Below are positions 1-7,217 of a stretch of 64,000 bases of DNA, in pieces (position 1 is the first letter of the stretch; each line of letters starts with the position of its first letter). Made by a program: the position numbers and the translations under genes. Below the pieces are notes generated by a model. The model was not told the origin of the DNA, did no database searches, and worked only from the letters and a program-made list of their open reading frames with translations. The DNA is from Pseudomonas nitroreducens TX1 (GTDB lineage Bacteria; Pseudomonadota; Gammaproteobacteria; Pseudomonadales; Pseudomonadaceae): NCBI RefSeq assembly GCF_000313755.1, contig NZ_AMZB01000136.1:62001-126000 (forward strand). The letters are read 5' to 3'.

Positions 1-1
1 C

Positions 2-286
2 ACCAACGGTGCGCTGACCTATGGCGGCAAGCCGATGATCGTGCTCAGCAGCATGATGGACGAGCTGTCCGAGGACATGGCCAAGGGTGACGGCGAAGCG
101 CTGACCACCTACGCCGTGGTGCTGGGCGTGAAGCCCGAGGATCGCGCGCACTTCGCCCAGGTCACCCACGAGCACTTCGCGCAGATATTCAACAAGGCCG
201 ACGTCACCGCCGAGGACGTCTACGCCAACACCCAGGCCGTCCTGAAGCAGGACAGCACCCTGGCCAAGTACGCCGAACAGGCCTGA
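2..286 (+). CDS. DUF3015 family protein, C-terminal part (5' end outside window)
   Basis: The reading frame is already open at base 2 and runs to a TGA at 284-286, so this is the last 94 residues of a gene that starts upstream. The visible part (TNGALTYGG, then MIVLSSMMDELSEDMAKG and a helical, acidic tail ending KYAEQA) matches my recollection of the C-terminus of DUF3015 proteins. These are small secreted or periplasmic Pseudomonas proteins of unknown function, normally about 160 aa with a signal peptide. The signal peptide cannot be seen here. It is followed on the same strand, after a 61-bp gap, by the DUF4105 gene. An internal ATG at 35 exists but is not a plausible start, because similarity extends upstream of it. 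Confidence 0.8.
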   Translation, partial: TNGALTYGGKPMIVLSSMMDELSEDMAKGDGEALTTYAVVLGVKPEDRAHFAQVTHEHFAQIFNKADVTAEDVYANTQAVLKQDSTLAKYAEQA

Positions 287-347
287 CGGCCGACGCGAGC
301 CCGCTCACTCCGGGCGGGCTCACCCTTCCCTCCCAGTAGCCCACTCG

Positions 348-2213
348 ATGCCCAAACGCCTGTTGCCCTGGATGGCGCTGTGCGCCTGCACCCCACTGCT
401 GGCTTCGCCGGCGATCGACCCACAACGCCTGCAAAGCCTGGCCAACAAGCCCTACTGGCTCGCCCTGGGTCACTACGAGCACGCCAAGCTCGGTGGCTGG
501 CGCAGCTTCGTCGACGACCCGAAGTTCTTCCTCGCCCAGGACGGAGACCGCCATCCGGAAGCCGAACTGGCCGCCACCGTGAAGGCCCTCTACGCCCCGG
601 CCAGCCTCGGCGACAAGCACGCCCAATGCGTTTACCCGGCGCGCACTCGCTGGTTGCGCCAGCAATTGCAACTCGACGACCTGCCGACTGTGGCGTGCAA
701 GGAATTCACCACCTGGTACCAGGACATCAACCCGCACAGCGCCGTGCTGGTGTTCCCGGCCGCCTACCTGAACAGCCCGTCCTCGATGTTCGGCCACACC
801 TTGCTGCGCATCGACCAGGCCGACGTCGACTCCGACAACACGGCCCTGCTCAGTTACGCACTCAACTTCGGTGCCTACATCGAGGGCATGGACAACAGCA
901 TCCTCTATGCCTGGAAAGGCCTGATGGGCGGCTACCCCGGCCTGTTCGCCCTGGTGCCCTACCGCGAGAAGCTCTCCGAATACAGCCGCCTGGAGAACCG
1001 CGACCTCTGGGAATACCGCCTGAACCTGACGCCGGAAGAAACCGCGCGCATGGTCGAGCACGTCTGGGAACTGAAGCAGATCCGCTTCAAGTATTACTTC
1101 TTCGACGAGAACTGCTCGTTCCGCCTGCTGGAACTGCTGGAGATCGCCCGCCCTGGCACCAAGCTGACCGAGCACTTCCCGCTCACCGCCATCCCCACCG
1201 ACACGGTGCGTGCGGTCAAGGATGCCGGATTGATCGACCGGGTGGACTACCGCCCGTCCCGCGAGCGCGAACTGCTGGCCCGCGGCGAACCACTGAGCCA
1301 CGACGAGAAGGTGCTCGCGCGCCACATCGCCGACGACGACAGCCAGCTGCAAAGCCCCGAATTCGCGGCCCTGCCCGCCGACCGCCAGGCACTGGTGCAG
1401 GACACCGCCTTCCGCCTGGTGCGCTACCGCGCCACCGGCCAGGAGCGCGATCAGTCCACCGCGTCGCGCAGCTACAACCTGCTCAAGGCGATCAACCGCA
1501 ACCCGCCGCCAGCACTGGACGTGAAACGCCCCGGACAGCCGGAGAACGGCCACGAGTCACGCACCTGGCAACTGGGCGCCGGCAGCCGCGATGGCGAAGC
1601 CTTCGCCCAGTACGGCCTGCGCATGGCCTACCACGACCTCGACGACAACGCCTACGGCTTTCCCCTCGGCGCACAGATCGAGATCGGCCAGCTCAAGCTG
1701 CGCCAGTACGAGGGCAATCGCTGGCAACTGCAACAGCTGGACCTGGTCACCATCCGCTCCATGACGCCGCGCAACGAGCTGCTGAAACCGCTGTCCTGGC
1801 AGGTCGCTGGCGGCTGGGAACGGGTGATCGGCAAGCACAGCGACAATGACCACGACACCCTGGTCGGCCACCTCAACGGCGGTGCCGGCGGCAGCTGGAA
1901 GCTGACTGACGAGCTGCAGGCCTATGCCCTGGGCACGGCGCGCCTGGAAAACAACCAGGATTTTGCCGCCACCCTCGCGCCGGCCATGGGCTTCGACACC
2001 GGCGTGCTGTGGAGCAACCCGCTGGGCAACCTCAGCCTCGAGGGCAAGGGCGACTACTTCCACAACGGCGAAGTACGCCGCACCCTGAGCTTCGGCCAGC
2101 AGGTGGAACTGGGCCGCAACCTCGGCCTGCGTCTGTCGGCACAACGCGAGTTCAGCCATGAAGCCAGCCCGCGCAACGAAGTGATGCTGGAGCTGCGCTG
2201 GTACCACTACTGA
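348..2213 (+). CDS. DUF4105 outer-membrane/periplasmic protein (Lnb-type N-terminal domain)
   Basis: 621 aa. A cleavable signal peptide is visible (MPKRLLPWMALCAC, then LLASPA). The next ~300 residues resemble the DUF4105 domain, including a YFFDENCSFRLLELLE segment near residue 250 and an SSMFGHTLLRID segment near 145. The remaining ~250 residues alternate hydrophobic and polar positions, with many aromatic-bounded strands, and end in LRWYHY. An aromatic C-terminal residue of that kind is typical of an outer-membrane beta barrel. The family is conserved in gamma-proteobacteria and its biochemical role is not established as far as I know. The last 7 bp overlap convergently with the minus-strand SUKH-type gene. 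The start ATG at 348 has no strong Shine-Dalgarno, but the signal peptide fixes it. Confidence 0.85.
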   Translation: MPKRLLPWMALCACTPLLASPAIDPQRLQSLANKPYWLALGHYEHAKLGGWRSFVDDPKFFLAQDGDRHPEAELAATVKALYAPASLGDKHAQCVYPARTRWLRQQLQLDDLPTVACKEFTTWYQDINPHSAVLVFPAAYLNSPSSMFGHTLLRIDQADVDSDNTALLSYALNFGAYIEGMDNSILYAWKGLMGGYPGLFALVPYREKLSEYSRLENRDLWEYRLNLTPEETARMVEHVWELKQIRFKYYFFDENCSFRLLELLEIARPGTKLTEHFPLTAIPTDTVRAVKDAGLIDRVDYRPSRERELLARGEPLSHDEKVLARHIADDDSQLQSPEFAALPADRQALVQDTAFRLVRYRATGQERDQSTASRSYNLLKAINRNPPPALDVKRPGQPENGHESRTWQLGAGSRDGEAFAQYGLRMAYHDLDDNAYGFPLGAQIEIGQLKLRQYEGNRWQLQQLDLVTIRSMTPRNELLKPLSWQVAGGWERVIGKHSDNDHDTLVGHLNGGAGGSWKLTDELQAYALGTARLENNQDFAATLAPAMGFDTGVLWSNPLGNLSLEGKGDYFHNGEVRRTLSFGQQVELGRNLGLRLSAQREFSHEASPRNEVMLELRWYHY

Positions 2214-3139
2214 TCCAGCTGGCGCTCCGCGATGCCCTGGACGGCAAACCATTGCACCAAGGCATCGTGCTGCATCACGCGCGCATGCACCGGCGCATTA
2301 CCACCGCCCGTTAACAGCCGGCCGAGGTCGCAGCCCAGGTCGCGCAGCCGCTCCAGCAAGGCGATATCGCCGCTGCGCACCGCATGCATCAGGGCCAGGC
2401 GTTGCAGCTCTGGTTCCGCGGCGAGGCGTCCCTGCTCCAGTGCCATGCGCCAGTCACGCACCAATGGCCGCAGTGAATCGTGCAGAAGCCGCGCCAGCGT
2501 TTCGCCCTCGGCGCCCGCGGCGGCCAGTTCATCCAAGGCCTCGAGCAGCTCCTGCCCGGCATCCGCGCCCTCGGCGAACGGGTCTTCATCGAAGCCCAGC
2601 AACGCGAACAGGCCGTACAGGTCGTCGGCCACCCGGGTCAGTGCGTCCTCGTGCAGACGCAGCGGCCAGGCTGGCGGCAAGGCGCGGCTCCAGGCGTAGA
2701 TAGCGCCGAACTCTTCCGGCTCGACGCAGACGTAGACCCGCTCCAGGTACTCGAAACCACCGATGGGCAAGAAGCCCACGCGGCCATTCCACTGCTCGCC
2801 GCTCTCGTCGGCGACTTCTTCGGCGCACTCCTGTTCGTGCTCCAGCCAGCCCCAAAGGTCGCGGTAGCCGTCGCTGTCGGGGTAGAACAGTTCATTGAAG
2901 GAGTACGGATGCAGGTGGCCGTCGTAGTCCACTCAGAGCTCGTAATCCAGTCGACCACCGAAGCTGCAGCGCCACAGGGCGACCAGTTCGGGCGGCAGCT
3001 GGCTGCCCAGGCGCAACTGGACCTCTGCCAGCTGGGCATCACTGATTGGCGGCTGCGCGTCGTGGATGATGCGCCCGGCGAACCAGGCCAGGCGGTGGTC
3101 GCGCAGCAGTTGCTGCTGGGCAGCCGTGAACTCAGGCAT
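2207..3139 (-). pseudogene. SUKH/SMI1-KNR4-like protein with ankyrin-like tail, interrupted by an in-frame TGA
   Basis: Read from ATG 3139, one frame gives 68 residues ending GGRLDYEL, then TGA (2935-2933), then 241 more residues (GTG 2932 onward: VDYDGHLHPYSF...) in the same frame. The fold context reads straight through the stop. Residues 1-68 (PPELVALWRCSFGGRLDYEL) and the following HLHPYSFNELF, GFLPIGGFEYLERVYVC and AIYAW segments look like the two halves of one SUKH-type domain. The C-terminal ~60 residues (LALMHAVRSGDIALLERLRDLGCDLG) look ankyrin-like. SUKH proteins are often immunity or anti-toxin proteins, but this role is only inferred. The start ATG overlaps the end of the upstream NADAR gene by 8 bp, implying translational coupling. 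The stop could be a true nonsense mutation (for example CGA to TGA) or a sequencing error. The downstream part could alternatively be re-initiated at GTG 2932. Confidence 0.7.
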
Positions 3140-3701
3140 CGCCGCCCTCCTGGCGCAGCGCATCGCGTGCGCTCATCAGGGCGAAGCCCAGCAGATTCAG
3201 CCCGCGCCAGCGCGCCGGGTTGCCCGCGTCGGGGTGATCGGCCGCCAGGCCGATGCCCCAGATGGCATCCACCGGACTGGCCTCGACCAGCACGCGCTCA
3301 CCGGTGCCCAGCAGGAACTCGCGCAAGTCGACGTTCTGCCCGAACTTGGCGTGGTTGGCGCGGATGACGATGCCCAGCCGCTCGGCATTCCAGGCCGCCT
3401 CGTCGAAGTCGTGGATCTCGCGGCCGATAGACTTCGCCTCGGCCGGCGTGCGCGCCGCGAGAATCCGCGCCAGCGCCGCTTCGTCGTCGAACAGCCGGGC
3501 CTTGGCGGCCATCATGCAGTGCTCGGCGCTGCGGTAGGTCACTCCGTCGATCTCGAAGTCCGCTTCGAACCACTGGCTGAAGCAGCTCTTGTCGACTTCC
3601 ACGGCATGCTTCGGGCGATGCCCCCAAAAGTACACATACTTGAACGCTTCGCCTGCCTCGATGCGGCGGCACAGCTGCTCGACGCTCATCGCATCTTCCA
3701 T
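3132..3701 (-). CDS. NADAR (YbiA/DUF1768-type) N-glycosidase-like protein
   Basis: 189 aa from ATG 3701, which has an AAGGAG six bases upstream; a TTG 24 bp further upstream is less likely. The whole protein is a NADAR domain: KYVYFWGHRP at the N-terminus, FSQWF, YRSAEHCMMAAKA, ANHAKFGQN, LVEASPVDAIWGIGL and NPARWRGLNLLGFALMSAR. Known family members cleave N-glycosidic bonds. YbiA acts on reactive riboflavin-pathway intermediates, and other NADAR proteins remove ADP-ribose from guanine bases. Which substrate applies here cannot be read from sequence. It starts 35 bp after the rtcR stop on the same strand and overlaps the SUKH-like gene downstream, so rtcR-NADAR-SUKH is probably one transcript. 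Confidence 0.88.
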   Translation of the reverse strand: MEDAMSVEQLCRRIEAGEAFKYVYFWGHRPKHAVEVDKSCFSQWFEADFEIDGVTYRSAEHCMMAAKARLFDDEAALARILAARTPAEAKSIGREIHDFDEAAWNAERLGIVIRANHAKFGQNVDLREFLLGTGERVLVEASPVDAIWGIGLAADHPDAGNPARWRGLNLLGFALMSARDALRQEGGDA

Positions 3702-3736
3702 GATCGGCTCCTTGCCGCTACCCAAAAACGCCGATT

Positions 3737-5347
3737 CTAGCGCACCCCGCCAGTGATGCCGGCCCAGTCCAGGCCGAAGCGTGCCAGGTACTTGCGCAGG
3801 CGGTCTGCATCGTTGGGATTCTGCTTTTCCTGGCGCGAAACGGCGAACAGCTGACGGCCCGCATCGGACAGGCTGCGCGCCTGCCGGCAGACGTCGATCA
3901 CCGCTTCCAGTTGCAGGCGGTCGAACAGGTCCAGCGCCTCGGCGCTGTCGCCCAGCAGGACATCCAGCAGGCTGTCCGCCTGCGCGGCGCCCCAGGAGCG
4001 GCGCAGCCGGCCAATCTCTTCTTCCACCAGTGCCTCGTCGATCCGACCACTGTCGGCCAGGGTCGCCATGCGTGTGATGGACGCCGACAGCTCGCGGAAG
4101 TTACCGCTCCACAACGCCTGCGCCGAGTTGGCGAAAGCCAGGTAACGCGTGCGGGCCTCGCGGTTGAATCGCACCAGGCGGCCCTGCTCGCGGGCGTGGC
4201 GCTCCAGCTCGAAATCGATGTTCGGCTCGATGTCCTCGCGGCGCCCGGCCAGCCCCGGCAGGTCAAAGGTCCAGAGGTTGATGCGGGCGAACAGGTCCTC
4301 GCGGAACAGGCCTTCAGCCACGCGCTCACGGAGATCGCGATGGGTGCCGGCGATCAGCTGGAAATCGCTGCCCACCTCGCGGTCCGAACCCAGCGGGAAG
4401 AAGCGCTTCTCCTCGATGGCCTTGAGCAGCATGGCCTGCTCGTCCAGGCCCAGTTCGCCGATCTCGTCGAGGAACAGCATGCCGCCATCGGCCGCACGCA
4501 GCAGGCCTTCACGGGCGTTCTGCGCGCCGGTGAAGGCACCCTTGATATGGCCGAACAGCGCGGACATGGCGCCGTCGCCGCGCAGGGTCGCGCAGTTCAC
4601 CTCGACGAAACGGCCCTGGAACTGGTGCCGTGCACGCTTGAGTTCGTACACGCGGCGAGCGAGGAAGGACTTGCCGGCGCCGGTCGGGCCGATCAGCAGC
4701 ATTGGCGCGCGGGAGCGTCCGGCAACCCGCTCGATCTGTTCGATGGAACGGTTGAACTCGGCATTACGCGTGGCGATGCCGGACTTGAGAAAGGCCAGGC
4801 TTTCTTCCTGTTCGCGGCGGAAGCGTGTGGCGATGCGGTCATAGCGCGACAGGTCGAGGTCGATGACCGCCACCGTCCCTTCCGGGTGCCGCGCCTCGTC
4901 CTTGCGCCGCGCCGGCGAAGCCTGCACCAGCCGCGCCGGCAGGTAGCGCGCCTCGGTCAGGAGGAACCAGCAGATCTGCGCGACGTGGGTGCCAGTGGTG
5001 ATGTGCACCAGGTAGTCCTCGCGCTCGGTATCGAAGCGGTAGCCACCGACGAAATCGTGCAGCGCGCCATACACCTCCTCGAAATCCCACGGGTTGCGCA
5101 GCGCCATGGGCTGCAGGCGCACCTCGGTTTCCGGGGAGATATGCCGCACGTCGGTGGCAATGCGCTCGGCCAGCCCGATATCCCGAGCATCCAGCCCATG
5201 AATCAGTTCCAGGCGGTCGATCAGCAGGTCCTGCTGCTGGCACAGGCCGACCGTGGGCCGCCACTTCTGCCAGCGCGCCGCGCCCTTGCCGACGCGATCC
5301 AGGGTCGAACCGAGGAAGCCGATGGCGACGGTTTTCTTGGCTTTCAT
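3737..5347 (-). CDS. rtcR: RtcR, sigma-54-dependent activator of the RNA-repair operon
   Basis: 536 aa, the usual RtcR length. Residues 1 to about 180 (MKAKKTVAIGFLGSTLD...) form the N-terminal CARF-type sensor domain characteristic of RtcR. Residues ~200-440 are the AAA+ sigma-54 interaction domain, with Walker A GPTGAGKS (220-227), an intact GAFTGA loop (270-275) and Walker B LFLDE (291-295). The C-terminal ~60 residues are a Fis-like DNA-binding helical region. RtcR is held inactive by its sensor domain and activates rtcBA transcription after RNA damage. The gene is divergent from slipin-rtcB-NTase-rtcA, with a 700-bp gap holding a sigma-54 promoter pointing toward that operon. No strong Shine-Dalgarno precedes ATG 5347. 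Confidence 0.95.
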   Translation of the reverse strand: MKAKKTVAIGFLGSTLDRVGKGAARWQKWRPTVGLCQQQDLLIDRLELIHGLDARDIGLAERIATDVRHISPETEVRLQPMALRNPWDFEEVYGALHDFVGGYRFDTEREDYLVHITTGTHVAQICWFLLTEARYLPARLVQASPARRKDEARHPEGTVAVIDLDLSRYDRIATRFRREQEESLAFLKSGIATRNAEFNRSIEQIERVAGRSRAPMLLIGPTGAGKSFLARRVYELKRARHQFQGRFVEVNCATLRGDGAMSALFGHIKGAFTGAQNAREGLLRAADGGMLFLDEIGELGLDEQAMLLKAIEEKRFFPLGSDREVGSDFQLIAGTHRDLRERVAEGLFREDLFARINLWTFDLPGLAGRREDIEPNIDFELERHAREQGRLVRFNREARTRYLAFANSAQALWSGNFRELSASITRMATLADSGRIDEALVEEEIGRLRRSWGAAQADSLLDVLLGDSAEALDLFDRLQLEAVIDVCRQARSLSDAGRQLFAVSRQEKQNPNDADRLRKYLARFGLDWAGITGGVR

Positions 5348-5366
5348 CTTTTATCCATCAAGATAA

Positions 5367-5453
5367 ATAACGATATCAGGATATCCACAAATCTCCTGAG
5401 CGGCCAACCGGCCCGGTCAGCAATACGCAGAATTTAAGTAATTAAATCGTTAT
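5367..5453. promoter_or_regulatory. candidate RtcR upstream activating region (inverted ATAACGAT/ATCGTTAT)
   Basis: The 150 bp next to the rtcR start is clearly AT-rich compared with its surroundings. It contains ATAACGAT at 5367-5374 and its exact reverse complement ATCGTTAT at 5446-5453. The second copy ends 43 bp before the -24 box of the sigma-54 promoter. Sigma-54 activators usually bind 60-150 bp upstream of the start point, so both arms lie in the expected range. The direct repeat GATATC at 5372 and 5380 adds to the symmetry. Assignment to RtcR is inference from position. Confidence 0.4.
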
Positions 5454-5496
5454 ATATCAGATACTTACAAAATACATCAGCCTTTCAGAACAAACC

Positions 5497-5512
5497 TGGC
5501 ACGCCCCTCGCT
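5497..5512 (+). promoter_or_regulatory. sigma-54 (-24/-12) promoter of the RNA-repair operon
   Basis: TGGCACG-CCCC-TCGCT fits the sigma-54 consensus TGGCACG-N4-TTGCW, with GG at 5498-5499 and GC at 5510-5511 separated by exactly 10 bp. The start point should fall near 5523. That places about 525 nt of leader RNA, including both tRNA-like elements, ahead of the slipin start at 6048. RtcR is the obvious activator. Confidence 0.85.
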
Positions 5513-5546
5513 ATATCTCCCTCGACCGCATCGCTGATGCAGCCCA

Positions 5547-5578
5547 CGGGCAGGGGCTTCAACTCCCGCCGGTGCCCG
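5547..5578 (+). ncRNA. hairpin in the operon leader, T-arm-like
   Basis: CGGGCA (5547-5552) pairs perfectly with TGCCCG (5573-5578). The enclosed bases contain GGGG, then CTTCAAC, then TCCC, which can form a small inner hairpin whose loop resembles the TTCAA part of a T-loop. It lies between the predicted start point and the first tRNA-like element. It may be a folded leader element or a decayed third tRNA-like unit. Confidence 0.3.
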
Positions 5579-5631
5579 AGCCCACCCCTGGTGTCGGCTT
5601 CGTGCATGCCGCTGCAGCAGTCACGGTCGAT

Positions 5632-5698
5632 GGCGCGGTAGCTCAGTCGGATAGAGCAACCACACGTGGTCGACGCAGGTTCGAGTCCTGCTCGCGCC
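5632..5698 (+). ncRNA. tRNA-like element 1 without an anticodon loop
   Basis: 67 nt that fold as a near-complete cloverleaf. The acceptor is GGCGCGG with TCGCGCC (7 bp, one G-U). Bases TA occupy positions 8-9. The D arm is GCTC/GAGC with loop AGTCGGATA. The T arm is GCAGG/CCTGC with loop TTCGAGT. The anticodon stem ACCAC (5659-5663) and GTGGT (5666-5670) is separated by only two bases, so in practice it is a 4-bp stem with a CACG tetraloop, and no 7-nt anticodon loop exists. No CCA is encoded; the next base starts element 2. The D arm resembles arginine tRNAs. It cannot decode, so a mimic, decoy or sensor role is more likely than translation. Confidence 0.75.
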
Positions 5699-5768
5699 GT
5701 TCGGTAGCTCAGTCGGATAGAGCAGCCATTTTCGGATGGCCTGTCGCGGGTTCGATTCCCGCTCGAAC
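5699..5768 (+). ncRNA. tRNA-like element 2 with UUCG-like anticodon arm
   Basis: 70 nt beginning directly after element 1. The acceptor has six pairs (GTTCGG with TCGAAC, last pair G-U), one fewer than normal. TA and the D arm GCTC/AGTCGGATA/GAGC are identical to element 1; 5636-5658 and 5702-5724 share 23 identical bases. The T arm is GCGGG/CCCGC with loop TTCGATT. The anticodon stem GCCAT/ATGGC encloses six bases, TTTCGG; adding a U-G pair leaves a UUCG tetraloop. The 3' flank reads ACTG, not CCA. Annotation software may call this an odd arginine tRNA, but the six-base loop and short acceptor argue against a working tRNA. It sits in the sigma-54 leader of the RNA-repair operon. Confidence 0.72.
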
Positions 5769-6047
5769 ACTGCCCTCCCACGGCAGCTACTCATGAAGGC
5801 AACACCCCGCCGGTGGGCAACGGGACAGGCGCAAAGCGGCCAGGAGGCCGGAAATGCCAGGGACCCGAAGCCACCGCCGGTCCGTCCGGTACGAGGACCG
5901 GGCCCGCGACAAGGCAAGTGCTGGCCGATGGATTCGGCGCAATGGACAGGATGTCCGCAGCACCTGGCTCTCGCAGGCCCCCGCCTCGCCACCCGACGGG
6001 CCGGCGAACACCGGCACCCAAGGACAAGAGAAAGAAGGAAGAGAGCA

Positions 6048-7190
6048 ATGAAACTGCTGAAGCGCTTTACCGTGAAGAAGAACGAACGCGGCCTGCTGTA
6101 CTCCGAGGGCGATTTCCTGGCGATTCTCGAACCAGGCATCCACCGCCACCTGGACTTGTACAACCGCCTGAGCGTGGAAACCTTCAGCCTGAACACCCCG
6201 TTGTTCGAGCACCGCCTGGCCGGCTACCTGCGCCTGGCGGAACCGGCGCTGGTCGAACGCCATTTCACCCGCATGGACCTGGCCGAGAACGAGGCCGGCC
6301 TGCGCTTCGAAGACGGCGTGCTGGCGGAAATCCTCGCGCCGGGCAGCCGTCGGCTGTACTGGAAAGGCCAGACCGAGCAGCGCCTGGAGCGCATCGACCT
6401 GAGCCAGGAGTACCGCGTGTCTCCGGCGCTTTTGCAACAGATGCAGGGCAACCTGCGCGGCCGCAGCGTGATCGGCGTCGAGGCGTTGCTGGTGACCCTG
6501 GTGCCGGCCTACCAGGTCGGCGTGCTGAAGGTCGACGGTGCGGTGGTCGAGTTGCTGCCGGCGGGCCAGTACGGCTTCTGGCGCTACAACCGCCAGGTGA
6601 GCGTGGAGCTGATCGATACGCGGATCCAGGCGCTGGAAGTCAGCGGCCAGGAAATCCTCACCCGCGACAAGGTGAGCCTGCGCCTGAACCTGGCCGCCAA
6701 CTGGCGTTACAGCGACGTACTGACGGCGTTTTCCAGCCTGTCCAAGCCGCTGGAGCACCTCTACCGCGAACTGCAGTTCGGCCTGCGCGCGGCGGTGGGC
6801 ACCCGTTCGCTGGACGAGTTGCTGGAGAACAAGCAGCTCATCGACGACTCGGTCAGCGCGTACCTGAAGGAGCGGCTGCCGGGCACCGGCATCGAGGTCA
6901 GCGGCCTGGGCGTGCGCGACATCATCCTGCCGGGCGAGATGAAGACCTTGCTGGCCCAGGTGGTCGAGGCAGAGAAGGCCGCGCAGGCGAACGTGATCCG
7001 CCGCCGCGAAGAAACCTCGGCGACCCGTTCGCTGCTGAACACGGCCAAGGTGATGGAAGACAATCCCACCGCCCTGCGCCTGAAAGAACTGGAAACCCTG
7101 GAACGGGTAGCTGAACGAATCGACCGCATCTCGGTATTCGGCGGCCTGGATCAGGTATTGAATGGACTGGTAACGCTGAAGCAGGCCTGA
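6048..7190 (+). CDS. slipin (SPFH/band 7) protein of the RNA-repair operon
   Basis: 380 aa from ATG 6048 (MKLLKRFTVKKNERGLLYSEG), preceded by AAGGAA. The frame stays open back to 5736, but that part crosses the tRNA-like element and has no protein-like features. Residues ~130-330 form the SPFH/band-7 core (VIGVEALLVTLVPAYQVGVL, then LRLNLAANWRYSD and GIEVSGLGVRDIILPGEM), followed by a charged helical region (QVVEAEKAAQANVIRRREE) typical of stomatin-type oligomers. No N-terminal membrane segment is evident, which differs from classical slipins. Slipins recur next to rtcB in RNA-repair operons; their function there is unknown. rtcB follows after 27 bp. Confidence 0.88.
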   Translation: MKLLKRFTVKKNERGLLYSEGDFLAILEPGIHRHLDLYNRLSVETFSLNTPLFEHRLAGYLRLAEPALVERHFTRMDLAENEAGLRFEDGVLAEILAPGSRRLYWKGQTEQRLERIDLSQEYRVSPALLQQMQGNLRGRSVIGVEALLVTLVPAYQVGVLKVDGAVVELLPAGQYGFWRYNRQVSVELIDTRIQALEVSGQEILTRDKVSLRLNLAANWRYSDVLTAFSSLSKPLEHLYRELQFGLRAAVGTRSLDELLENKQLIDDSVSAYLKERLPGTGIEVSGLGVRDIILPGEMKTLLAQVVEAEKAAQANVIRRREETSATRSLLNTAKVMEDNPTALRLKELETLERVAERIDRISVFGGLDQVLNGLVTLKQA

Positions 7191-7217
7191 GCCAGCTCGG
7201 CAACGAAGGAAACGGAC

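Noticed and set aside
2933-2935. TGA as selenocysteine codon
   Set aside because: No SECIS-like hairpin was seen right after the codon, SUKH proteins are not selenoproteins, and no sel genes are nearby.
5632-5768. Two ordinary tRNA genes (tRNA-Arg or similar)
   Set aside because: Neither has a 7-nt anticodon loop, one has a 6-bp acceptor stem, there is no spacer, and both sit in a sigma-54 leader. They are reported as tRNA-like elements instead.
5736-6047. Upstream extension of the slipin frame to 5736
   Set aside because: It begins inside tRNA-like element 2 and is low-complexity, Arg/Pro-rich sequence without a ribosome site; ATG 6048 has AAGGAA and the conserved N-terminus.
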